Source: Thermodesulfobacteriota bacterium
GTDB lineage: Bacteria > Desulfobacterota_D > UBA1144 > Nemesobacterales > CSP1-2
Assembly: GCA_035559815.1 (NCBI GenBank)
Contig: DATMAT010000044.1
Coordinates: forward strand, 24,233 to 88,232
DNA length: 64,000 nt
Direction of reading: 5' to 3'
Shown here: positions 50,916 through 58,754 of the stretch, piece by piece
How the letters are laid out: every line of letters begins with the position of its first letter
Position numbering within the stretch: position 1 is the first letter of the stretch
Notes under the pieces: generated by a model
The model's database searches: none
The model's input: only the letters and a program-made list of their open reading frames with translations
Told to the model about the DNA's origin: nothing
Made by a program: the position numbers and the translations under genes

Positions 50916-51459
50916 TTAGTACCCCGTACAGAATTGAAAATGCATCGGGTCCTTACTCCTTCCTGACCAATCGCCTCCCCACTTGAAGCCAAACTCCTGA
51001 AAGATCTCCACAACACCCGGATGCATGTCTCCGGGTTTCCCCTGAGGGTTCGTTTCCGGATTGAGGTCAATACCGACCCCCCCAACTGTGGGTGGATAAT
51101 TTTCGACTCGTCCTCTTGGAGCGGTAATTATAGCAGTCGCCAAAGGTTCTGATCTTGCTCCTTAACCCTTTTCTCTCTATCTTGGAAAAGACCTCGGCAA
51201 ATATCTCGACCAGTTTTTTATGGCAATATAGTCTAGTGACCGATTGTGAGCGGTCCCAGGAAAGAGGAATTGAGAACGGTAACTCGACCCTGGCCAGGTG
51301 TTTTGACTCCCAACCGGGGTTGAGGCTTCCGTCATCTCGGATGAAATCGTAGATGTTACCGAAGGTGGCTAAGATTTCTTCGAGACCGTTAGGAGTGGCA
51401 AGCGAGCCGCTCCCGCTTGAACCGACCGGGGCAGGCGGTTCTGCAACTTCCCCCAGCAG
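50916..51459 (-). pseudogene. M15-type peptidoglycan peptidase, interrupted
   Basis: Directly after the LysM stop codon the same frame continues without an ATG, GTG or TTG through a Pro/Ser linker and TPNGLEEILATFGNIYDFIR to FGDCYNYRSKRTSRKLSTHS-WG. There a run of seven G (minus strand, 51077-51083) shifts the frame into a stop. With one G fewer it would continue VGIDLNPETNPQGKPGDMHP to KWGGDWSGRSKDPMHFQF, which completes an M15/VanY-like zinc peptidase (SxHxxGxxxD and the final PMHFQ). The intact ancestor was probably a LysM-linker-M15 wall-cutting enzyme of the injection system. It carries one stop codon (51460) and one frameshift. Both could be real or due to sequence errors. Confidence 0.75.
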
Positions 51460-51624
51460 TTAGCGCTTAGAAGGCACTTCTATGTTCTGGCCTACTATTA
51501 TGAGGTCAGGATTTAGAATCCCGTTATAATCGGCCAATTTCTTGAAGAGCAAAGGATCGCCGTAGAAGTTCTTTGAAATCTTCCGCAAGCTATCCCCCCT
51601 CTGAATCACGTAGTTACGCGCCAT
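51460..51624 (-). CDS. small LysM protein (N-terminal part of a broken LysM-M15 gene)
   Basis: The 54-residue product is a single LysM domain: MARNYVIQRGDSLRKISKNF, YGDPLLFKKLADYNGI, NPDLIIVGQNIEVPSKR. AGAGGGA precedes the ATG at 51624. It should bind peptidoglycan or act as a tail adaptor. The stop codon is followed in the same frame by a Pro-rich linker and an M15 peptidase, so it was probably the N-terminal domain of a longer enzyme. It may still be made as a free LysM protein. Confidence 0.72.
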   Translation of the reverse strand: MARNYVIQRGDSLRKISKNFYGDPLLFKKLADYNGILNPDLIIVGQNIEVPSKR

Positions 51625-51680
51625 AATCTAGTCCCTCTATTAGTACCCCTCTTCAAGGTAACCCGCTCAACCAAAGACCT

Positions 51681-51769
51681 GAGACCCGGAGTTAGAAGTC
51701 AGAAGCCAGTAGTCAGAAGTAAAAAAGAAAACTTCTGAATTCTCTATTCTGGCTTCTGGATTCTTTTTG
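51681..51769. repeat. two-armed heptad array, family IV (AGAAGTC)
   Basis: The left arm reads GTTAGAAGTCAGAAGCCAGT and AGTCAGAAGT, the centre AAAAAAGAAA, and the right arm ACTTCTGAATTCTCTATTCT and GGCTTCTGGATTCTT. It has the same design as families I and II with a different 7-nt unit. It lies in the 479-bp spacer (51625-52103) downstream of the ATPase gene. Confidence 0.75.
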
Positions 51770-51894
51770 AAATTCTTATTCCTTCTTTGTGCCTTGGTCA
51801 TCTCTCCATTTAAATGTGTAATAGCCAGAAATTAATCAAACGGACACCGCCTTAGCAAGTTGTATCTAATAGAATGTTTTCATTTTTATTAATG

Positions 51895-52040
51895 TCACCC
51901 TGAGCCTTTCTTAACATTTAAAGCCTGTCCTGAACAAAGCGTAGGAATGAACTCAGCAAACGGCCTATGTTGTCATGCTGAACAAAGTGAAGCATCTAAA
52001 AATTAGATTCATCGCTTCGCCCAGAATGACAGCGTTGAAA
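51895..52040. repeat. dispersed hairpin repeats downstream of the ATPase gene
   Basis: CACCCTGAGCCTTTC and GCCTGTCCTGAACAAAGCG fragments, then TGTCATGCTGAACAAAGTGA (from 51973) with CCAGAATGACAG (near 52020) as inverted ends, are members of the TGTCAT...ATGACA family. No gene is visible. Confidence 0.55.
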
Positions 52041-52103
52041 GTTACTTCCAGATATGACTTATGCTGACATTGACCGAAATCTCAAATTCTGACTACTACA
52101 ATT

Positions 52104-54371
52104 TTATGAGACCAGCTTTCCTTTCGTGCTCCACTCCGCTTCATTCCATATCCGGCCTAGCTTCCGATATTCCTGGCGCACCGCCCGCATGAGATGTGCC
52201 ATTCGAATGAGCCTGCCGTCTTCAGCGGCATAGAATGCCGCATTAATGGCTATGTTTTTGATATTGCCCCCGGGCAGCTTGACCTCACGGGCAAGGATGC
52301 CGAAGTCGATGTTGCGGTCAAGAGGCGCTTCACCCGGGAAAACGACCTCCCAGATGCGCCGCCGGTATTCTTCATCCGGAAACGGGAATTCAACGATAAC
52401 CTGCATCCTGCGCACGAATGCCTCATCCATGTTCTGTCGAAGGTTGGTAGCCAGTATGGTCGTCCCGTCGTATTCCTCCATCTTTTGCAACAGGTAGCCG
52501 ATCTCGATATTGGCATAGCGGTCATGGGCATCCTTTACCTCTGATCGTTTGCCAAAAAGGGCATCTGCCTCGTCAAAGAACAAAATAGCGTTGGTGGTTT
52601 GCGCCTCAGCAAAGATTTTTTCCAGGTTTTTTTCGGTCTCGCCTATGTACTTGCTGACCACCTGAGAAAGGTCAATTTTATAAAGGTCGAGGCACAGGTC
52701 GTTAGAGATAATCTCGGCTGCCATAGTCTTGCCCGTACCGGAAGGCCCGCTAAAGAGTGCGTTCAACCCTTTACCGTAAGAAAGCTTACGATCAAACCCC
52801 CATTCGCCGTAGACAAGGTGTCTATACTTAGCTTGGTTACAGATTTCCCGGAGCTGACCCATTTGGTCGGATGGAAGCACGATGTCACCCCAGGTGTACT
52901 TCGGGTTAATCTTTCTGGCCAGGGCGCTTAGTTTCTGATTCGATTGAGCACGACAGGCAGAGTAAAGGTCCGCCATCGTAATCTTAGGATTATCAGGGCT
53001 TCGCCAGCGCGCCAGATTATCTGCTGTTTGAAGAGCATCCTTGATCTGGCCCGGTGTAAACCTGAACTTATTAGATAATTCACAGACGTCGAGAGCGTCT
53101 GCCACGGAATCGCGCCCGCTCAGGTAGCTTTCCCAGATACCCCTTCTCGTCTTATCATCGGGTATGAAAAACTCAAGGTCGATGAAAACGTGATTTTCCA
53201 GGCTCCCCCGAGGCTTCCACGGACTTCTGCCGATTAGAAACGTTAATCTGGAGAAGCTCTTAACCATTTCGAGCAGGGACTCTAAGTGATGCTGATATTT
53301 CCCATCATGAGTCACCAAAAGGTCGAAGTTCTCCAAACACAACGAGGCTTGTTGAAGCACTGCTTCCCGGCAGAGTGACCATATAATATCTTCGAAAGAT
53401 GACCGTCCGCTCAGCATTTTTTCCACGTCTCCGATTAACAAGGGTACCCCAAGATCACTGCAGACGACTTCAGCTAATGCCCTTTTCTCCGAGTCATGCG
53501 GTCCGTGAAAGTAGAAGACCAGCTTCTTCTTCGCCTGGCTCTCTTCGCTGAAATGAGAGCGAATGAAAGATTGGATTCGATTTCGTGCCTCTTCGGTCAC
53601 ACCGGAGTCAACCAAATTTCCCTGTGGAGAAACCAGTCGGGCTATAGAATCAAGGCGTACATCTATCCGGCTTGACCCCAGCAAGAAGTCGACCATTCGG
53701 TCATCAATCCGGAGAGACCGTGATAACAGAGGTGTGAAACCATCAGGCGAGGCATCCGCTATTTGTAGAAGTCCGCATTTGAGTAGCGGTGCTTGAGGGT
53801 CGAACACTTTCCTCGCAGCCAGTTTATCTTCCAACGTATTGCAGAGCAGGTTGAGCATTAAGTCAACACATGGCCTCCTCCGAGTCAGGTCATCTTGCAG
53901 GTAAGAGTAGAGCTTCTCGTACTTGCGATTTACCTCCGGCGCCAAGCAAACAACCAGGCATTTCTCTTCAAATGGGGTGAGATTAAAAAACCGAGAGAGG
54001 TGCGGAAGAGTTAGGTAAACTCCTTCCTTCCGGCTGACCGCTCGTCTCTCCTTGATTTTCGACTCGATCTTTTTCAAAGACTCGATCAAGCTCCGACTCT
54101 CCAAAATGTAGGTATTTAGAGGATTCTCCTCACTCGATTCGGCGGCAATATCCGACAGCAACCCGGCAATCTCCTCTTCCGATATTACCAGTCCTTTCAA
54201 CTGCTCCAGCGGATTCGCCGGATGATGGCTCCGCTGTTTGAGTACCTGAAGGTGAATAAGTAAATCCAGGTATCTCAATTCATCCGATATATGCTCCCAG
54301 CTATCGGCGTACGGCAAACCTTCGCTCATGGTCTTCGAATTATCGAGTGCCATTTCCGAAACGATTCGCAC
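52104..54371 (-). CDS. AAA+ ATPase (Afp15-like)
   Basis: The 755-residue protein has an N-terminal helical region, a degenerate first AAA module (YFHGPHDSEKRALAEVVC, lacking a good Walker A) and a full C-terminal AAA module with Walker A GPSGTGKT at 542-549, Walker B ILFFDEADALFGKR near 596-609 and the FVRRMQVIVEFPFPDEEYRR sensor region. CDC48-like ATPases of this type are present in nearly all eCIS loci and are needed for assembly or loading of the particle. The GTG start has GAGGTG upstream; an ATG six codons later is an alternative. It is the first structural-operon gene after the regulators. Confidence 0.92.
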   Translation of the reverse strand: MRIVSEMALDNSKTMSEGLPYADSWEHISDELRYLDLLIHLQVLKQRSHHPANPLEQLKGLVISEEEIAGLLSDIAAESSEENPLNTYILESRSLIESLKKIESKIKERRAVSRKEGVYLTLPHLSRFFNLTPFEEKCLVVCLAPEVNRKYEKLYSYLQDDLTRRRPCVDLMLNLLCNTLEDKLAARKVFDPQAPLLKCGLLQIADASPDGFTPLLSRSLRIDDRMVDFLLGSSRIDVRLDSIARLVSPQGNLVDSGVTEEARNRIQSFIRSHFSEESQAKKKLVFYFHGPHDSEKRALAEVVCSDLGVPLLIGDVEKMLSGRSSFEDIIWSLCREAVLQQASLCLENFDLLVTHDGKYQHHLESLLEMVKSFSRLTFLIGRSPWKPRGSLENHVFIDLEFFIPDDKTRRGIWESYLSGRDSVADALDVCELSNKFRFTPGQIKDALQTADNLARWRSPDNPKITMADLYSACRAQSNQKLSALARKINPKYTWGDIVLPSDQMGQLREICNQAKYRHLVYGEWGFDRKLSYGKGLNALFSGPSGTGKTMAAEIISNDLCLDLYKIDLSQVVSKYIGETEKNLEKIFAEAQTTNAILFFDEADALFGKRSEVKDAHDRYANIEIGYLLQKMEEYDGTTILATNLRQNMDEAFVRRMQVIVEFPFPDEEYRRRIWEVVFPGEAPLDRNIDFGILAREVKLPGGNIKNIAINAAFYAAEDGRLIRMAHLMRAVRQEYRKLGRIWNEAEWSTKGKLVS

Positions 54372-54450
54372 AGCTTCGCCACCTCACTTACACCGGGTGA
54401 CAACTAATCCAGGCTATTTGCCCAAGGACTCGGTCATCTTGGAATAGTTG

Positions 54451-54999
54451 CTAAACCAATTCCAAGTCCCTAACATCTACTTCAACAGCGACAGCACGCT
54501 GGATAATATCGACTGATAGTATGAGCCTGTACCCGCCTCTTCTCTCCAATATTCTTCCCCTCAATCCCTGAAACGGACCCTTTACCACCAGGGCCTCTTT
54601 TCCCAGGGCGAAATAGGAATAAGGTTCGTATTCCAGCCTGCTCTCCAAGATTCTCTTCACAGCATCGACCTGCTCGACTGGAACCGGTATGGGATTTCCA
54701 CCGGCGCCGAGAATCTTGACGACGCCCCGTGTATTCAAAACTGTGTATCTGTCTTGAGGATGAATATTAACGAACAGGTATCCCGGAAAGAGTGGGAACC
54801 GGACTGCTTTCCTCCTATCTTTCCAGCGACTGGCAACTTCCCTCAGCGGAAGAAAAGCGTCTATACTCTTTTCTAGGAGAGCCGAATTTACGCTCTTTTC
54901 ATGTCTTACTACTGTATAAACCGCATACCAGTCCTTTCCACGAGTAGGAGGGGTTATAAAGCAATCATGCGGAGATAAGCCCTGTACGGTAGTCTCCAT
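54451..54999 (-). CDS. NusG-like antiterminator (UpxY/RfaH group)
   Basis: The 182-residue protein has the NGN domain (DWYAVYTVVRHEKSVNSALL, RFPLFPGYLFVNIHPQDRYT, NTRGVVKILG) and a C-terminal KOW domain (ALVVKGPFQGLRGRILERRG). Operon-specific NusG paralogues of this kind ride with RNA polymerase and prevent early termination in very long operons. About 29 kb of minus-strand genes follow, so it very likely serves this cluster. Its ATG shares an A with the TGA of the winged-helix gene (TGATG), so the two are coupled. A GTG one codon upstream is an alternative start. Confidence 0.9.
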   Translation of the reverse strand: METTVQGLSPHDCFITPPTRGKDWYAVYTVVRHEKSVNSALLEKSIDAFLPLREVASRWKDRRKAVRFPLFPGYLFVNIHPQDRYTVLNTRGVVKILGAGGNPIPVPVEQVDAVKRILESRLEYEPYSYFALGKEALVVKGPFQGLRGRILERRGGYRLILSVDIIQRAVAVEVDVRDLELV

Positions 55000-55289
55000 C
55001 ACTTATACCTGGCCTTTAATAGCTCTTTTATTTCTTCGTACTTGCTCTGATTGATCCGGTAATAGGTCCGCAGGTTATTGCCGCCACGCTCTTGTACCAG
55101 ATCTTTCTCCACCAGCATCTTCAACGCCTCTCTCACCCTTCCGGTTTCGCGCTTGATCTTCTGTTCCAGTAACCACCACTCCACAATGCCCTCCATCGTA
55201 TCTCCGGCATCGGGATTCTCGGCTAGATAGGATAAGATTTCGTAAACGATGTCCGATTCCTCTCTTTCGTTCATAGAGATAGCGTGCAT
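54999..55289 (-). CDS. winged-helix DNA-binding protein
   Basis: The product (about 96 residues) contains ESDIVYEILSYLAENPDAGD, IVEWWLLEQKIKRETGRVRE, ALKMLVEKDLVQERGGNN and RTYYRINQSKYEEIKELLKA, a helix-turn-helix with a wing. Similar small proteins accompany NusG-like genes at the head of eCIS and exopolysaccharide operons. It may sense or bind the promoter or the palindrome at 55502-55519. The start is taken at the ATG at 55289 (AGGA upstream); the ATG at 55274 is possible, and the longer open frame looks non-coding. Confidence 0.72.
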   Translation of the reverse strand: MHAISMNEREESDIVYEILSYLAENPDAGDTMEGIVEWWLLEQKIKRETGRVREALKMLVEKDLVQERGGNNLRTYYRINQSKYEEIKELLKARYK

Positions 55290-55501
55290 CAGGAGCTTTC
55301 CTATGTACCGGCAACGGCTGTGCCAATTGCAACTTATTATTTTCGCTAAATATTCCTGTGGCCGATAGGATGTTTTTGTCCTCTCTTTTGAGAAGAGTAA
55401 TAAGAAATAGCTCAATTTAGCTGAAAACTCGGACGGCTAAGATAGAATATCGGTGCGCTATTCTAGCGTAGTTTGAAGCCTATATTGAGAAATATCGCTG
55501 G

Positions 55502-55519
55502 CAGGACAAATTTGTCCTG
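55502..55519. promoter_or_regulatory. perfect 18-bp palindrome upstream of the eCIS regulatory genes
   Basis: CAGGACAAATTTGTCCTG is a perfect palindrome without a loop. It lies 24 bp beyond the stop codon of the sigma54-type activator and about 210 bp before the winged-helix start. No T tract follows on either strand, so it is more like a dimeric regulator site than a terminator. I did not find a clear sigma54 promoter (GG-N10-GC) next to it. Confidence 0.55.
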
Positions 55520-55542
55520 GTTAAATGGATGGTTTTTACCTC

Positions 55543-56961
55543 CTATGGAATACGGGACTTAAAATCCTTCACGTTGATCTGGTGTTTTCTGATCAACTGC
55601 CAAAAGGCTCGCCGATTTTTTCTGGCTGCCTCCGCCGCCTTGGTTATATTACCCTGGTATGTACACAAGAGGCTCTTAATGTAGTTCTTCTCAAACCTGG
55701 CTACAAACTTTTCCTTAAGCACCTGGAACGATTCTGCACCCGTGGCAGGTTCTGATTCCGGCAGTAATATGTCTACATCTCGGATTAGCTTGTCCTCGGA
55801 GAGCAGGACGGCTCGTTCAACCACGTGCTCCAGCTCCCGCACATTGCCCGGCCAGTCATAGAGCATAAGCCTCTGCAAAGCATCTATCGAAAAGGTCATC
55901 ATTTGTTTTCTGAATTGCTCGGTATATTCGTTCAGGAAATGTTGAGCCAGGATGGGTATGTCCTCCCGTCGCTCGCGAAGCGGCGGAAGTTTGAGCGGAA
56001 TAATACTCAGTCGATAGTAAAGATCACGGCGAAACCTTCCCTCTCTGACCGCTCCTTCCAAGTCTATGTTAGTGGCGGCGATCACCCGTACATCCGCTTT
56101 CCTTATCTTTGTCGAGCCAAGGGGCCGATACTCCCTTTCCTGGAGAAAGCGCAAGAGCTTTACCTGCACCAGAATTGGAATACAGTCGACCTCATCCAGG
56201 AATAGGGTGCCGCCATTGGCTTCACAAATAAGCCCGGGCTGGGAAGAGGTGGCGCCGGTGAACGCCCCCCGCTCATGGCCGAACAACTCGTTCTCCACAA
56301 GCTCGGAAGGTATGGCCCCGCAGTTAACCGGGATAAAGGGTTTGCTCGCTCTAGGGCTTAGATAATGGATGGCCCGGGCAAAAAGCTCTTTCCCGGTGCC
56401 GGTCTCTCCGGAGATGAGCACCCGGGCATCGCACTTAGATAGCAAAGGAACCTTTTTCATCTCCGCCAGGAACGCCGGGCTCTCTCCTAACAGGTGCTTA
56501 AGGCCTAATTTCTCTTTGATTGCACTCGACAGTTTTTCCTGCCGTTCTATTTGCTCGAGCAATCTCCATACACGGGGTAAAACATCTATTGGCCGGAACG
56601 GCGGCGTGATGAAATCGTCGGCCCCTAGCCTGATTAATTCGAGCATACTCCCCGGTTCTCCTCCGTCAGTTACCACTATTACCGGTCTTTTTGGGTGCTC
56701 CTCCTTTATTGACTGAAAGAGTGCACCGGCGTCGTTTATCTGACTGGAAGCGAGGATTAGAAAAAACACGTCCGGAGCGAGTTTTGAGGTTATCCTAGAC
56801 AGGTCACTATTTAAAAGATAGGGTTCTCCGGTTTTGAGGGACTCCATTCGGATTTGTATTTCTTGCGGGCTCGGTGAGGATTCTAGAATTTCTTGAAGGT
56901 TGAGAGCTAAGTCGCTGGTTTCGCTAAAATCGAGGAGTAAAACCTTTACCTGTTTCACCAC
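55543..56961 (-). CDS. sigma54-dependent activator with degenerate receiver domain
   Basis: The 472-residue protein has an N-terminal receiver-like domain, an AAA+ core and a Fis-type helix-turn-helix (GNITKAAEAARKNRRAFWQL). The core has Walker A GETGTGKE near 168-175 and an intact GAFTGA loop at 232-237, so it should activate sigma54 RNA polymerase. In the receiver the usual phospho-Asp site reads PDVFFLILASSQ, with no Asp, so control by phosphorylation is unlikely. GGAGGAGA before the GTG start supports the annotation. It directly precedes the eCIS operon on the same strand and is its probable switch. Confidence 0.88.
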   Translation of the reverse strand: MVKQVKVLLLDFSETSDLALNLQEILESSPSPQEIQIRMESLKTGEPYLLNSDLSRITSKLAPDVFFLILASSQINDAGALFQSIKEEHPKRPVIVVTDGGEPGSMLELIRLGADDFITPPFRPIDVLPRVWRLLEQIERQEKLSSAIKEKLGLKHLLGESPAFLAEMKKVPLLSKCDARVLISGETGTGKELFARAIHYLSPRASKPFIPVNCGAIPSELVENELFGHERGAFTGATSSQPGLICEANGGTLFLDEVDCIPILVQVKLLRFLQEREYRPLGSTKIRKADVRVIAATNIDLEGAVREGRFRRDLYYRLSIIPLKLPPLRERREDIPILAQHFLNEYTEQFRKQMMTFSIDALQRLMLYDWPGNVRELEHVVERAVLLSEDKLIRDVDILLPESEPATGAESFQVLKEKFVARFEKNYIKSLLCTYQGNITKAAEAARKNRRAFWQLIRKHQINVKDFKSRIP

Positions 56962-57579
56962 GCTCTCTCCTCCGGAAAGTAGGGCGGACTCTAATTATTC
57001 GGCAAGTAGCGCAAACTTGAGAGTAATTGTCTTATTGGTGAAGCTAAGCAGTTACCCTGGAAAATATATCATCACATCTTAATTCCTCACCCTATTAATT
57101 GAAGATTCAGTTTATATTCGTCTTCAGGGATTCTGCCCTGATACTTTTAGACGAAAAGCTAACTTCTATTTCCTACATTCCGTGCATCCAAGGAAAACCC
57201 CTATGCCGCATTCGGGTTGTAAGTAGTCAGGTGCTCTCAGACGTCTTAACGTTTAGACCAAAAATTTCTGAATTGATTATCCTATACCCCAGCGAACTTG
57301 AAGACGACGATTCACAATATCAAATTTTATAGGTCCAAGTCAATAAGACTTTAGGAGTAGACACTTTCCAGGACTTTAGTTATATAGCGAGACCGAAAGT
57401 CTTAAAGCGATTTTTAATTCACTTCACTTCCACAAATAGTCTATACATGTTTACTGTTCCAGTTTCAGGGCACGGCAAGACGGTCGGAATTTGAATCTCT
57501 ACAAAATTCCAATATAGTATTGTGACCGTCAGGGGAAGTAATATAGGGGCTATTGGCCACAAACCGTTAATCAATCAAA
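56962..57579. other. divergent regulatory spacer between the eCIS activator and the NtrB-like kinase
   Basis: This 618-bp spacer has no convincing gene. A 77-codon open frame on the plus strand lacks a ribosome binding site and any recognisable pattern. The spacer should contain promoters for both flanking genes. Confidence 0.45.
57491..57518 (+). promoter_or_regulatory. sigma70-type promoter candidate for the NtrB-like kinase
   Basis: TTGAAT at 57491-57496 and TATAGT at 57513-57518 are separated by 16 bp and lie about 60 bp before the kinase start. The match is moderate and rests on the two hexamers alone. Confidence 0.4.
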
Positions 57580-58716
57580 ATGAACAAACCCATCAAAACT
57601 GACCATAATCTGTACAAAGAAATCTTCGACTCCCTTCCCGATGGTATTATCGTAATAGACCGGTCTTTTTTGGTCCTCAGCATGAACGATGCGGCAGAGG
57701 CCATATTCAAAATCTCCAGAAAGAAGGCTTTCGGCAAGCCGTCCTCCAGCTTCCTCCCGGAAGAGATAGATGAAACTGCGGAAAAAGCACTCCGGGAGGA
57801 ACGCACCGTTTTTGGCGATGAGATCAATCCGGTGCTAAGAGGAGGGGAGAAAATTTCCATCCAGGTAACGGCTTCGCCTTTATTCTCGGACAAAGGTGAA
57901 CTGCTGGGAGCCATAATTCAAGTAAAAGACCTGGTAGGAACCAAATTCCTCAGTGAAAAAACCCTGCAGCAGATTTCTACTTCTACCATGGAAGAGCTCC
58001 TAGTGGGGCTGGCCCATGAATTAAAGAACCCGCTTGGCGGAATCAGGGGGGCCGCACAGATAATAGTCGATGGAAAAAGCAATAAGGAAGAAAGGATAAA
58101 GTGCGGTGAGATAATCATCAAGGAGGCGGATAGGCTCAAGGCGCTTCTGGAAACACTGAAGGGGCTCGAGCCATTTGCCAAAGAGGTGTTCGAGCCGGTA
58201 GATATTCATGAAATGCTCCTGGAAATATTATTCCTGGAATCAAAGTCCAGCGACATCAAGCAGGTTCAATTCCTACAAAACTTTGATGTAACGTTGCCGT
58301 TGGTTTTAGGTGATAGAGATAGCCTTAAGCAGGTTTTTTTAAACCTGATAAAGAATGCTGTCGAGGCAATTTCGGATAGGCCGTTCCCCGAAGCCGCCGC
58401 GTCCGAATCGTCGATTAGATCGAGCAACCCTCCGGCCCACGGTATAATAGAGATTACCACAAGATGGATCACCGACTATAAGCTAAAGGATGAAAACGCA
58501 ATTTCTATCGAGATAAAAGATAATGGGACGGGAATACCAAAGGACACCCTGGAAAAAATCTTCACCCCCTTTTATACTACAAAAAAGAGCGGCTCCGGGC
58601 TTGGCTTATTTCTTGCATACCAAATCATTGCTAAACATGGAGGGGCCATCCAAGTAGAGAGCGAGTTAGGTAAGGGGACACTATTCAAGGTGTATTTACC
58701 GGTATCAAAACGGTAG
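57580..58716 (+). CDS. PAS sensor histidine kinase, NtrB-like
   Basis: The 378-residue soluble kinase has a PAS domain (IFDSLPDGIIVIDRSFLVLS), a HisKA domain with GLAHELKNPLGGIRGAAQ (His146) and a HATPase domain (NLIKNAVEAI, IKDNGTGIP, KSGSGLGLFLAYQIIAKHGG). The HELKNPLGGIRG stretch is characteristic of NtrB. It is followed 38 bp later by an NtrC-type regulator, so the two form a pair, perhaps for nitrogen status. No glnA or amtB gene is close enough to confirm the signal. Confidence 0.9.
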   Translation: MNKPIKTDHNLYKEIFDSLPDGIIVIDRSFLVLSMNDAAEAIFKISRKKAFGKPSSSFLPEEIDETAEKALREERTVFGDEINPVLRGGEKISIQVTASPLFSDKGELLGAIIQVKDLVGTKFLSEKTLQQISTSTMEELLVGLAHELKNPLGGIRGAAQIIVDGKSNKEERIKCGEIIIKEADRLKALLETLKGLEPFAKEVFEPVDIHEMLLEILFLESKSSDIKQVQFLQNFDVTLPLVLGDRDSLKQVFLNLIKNAVEAISDRPFPEAAASESSIRSSNPPAHGIIEITTRWITDYKLKDENAISIEIKDNGTGIPKDTLEKIFTPFYTTKKSGSGLGLFLAYQIIAKHGGAIQVESELGKGTLFKVYLPVSKR

Positions 58717-58754
58717 CGAGGACCGGCTGTTTACCCAACAGAACTTACGATAAT

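Noticed and set aside
55420..55500. sigma54 promoter upstream of the winged-helix gene
   Set aside because: The best candidate on the minus strand (GGCTTCAAACTACGC) has 11 rather than 10 bases between GG and GC and otherwise fits poorly.
55502..55519. Rho-independent terminator of the sigma54-type activator gene
   Set aside because: The palindrome has no loop and no T tract follows it in the direction of transcription.
22342..56961. Prophage or type VI secretion system
   Set aside because: Sheath, tube, spike and PAAR genes occur in all of these, but there are no capsid, portal, terminase, holin or integrase genes and no TssJLM membrane complex. DUF4157, DUF4255, the CDC48-like ATPase and the LysM adaptor point to an eCIS.
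57099..57332. 77-codon open frame in the divergent spacer
   Set aside because: It has no ribosome binding site and no recognisable sequence pattern; I leave it as spacer.
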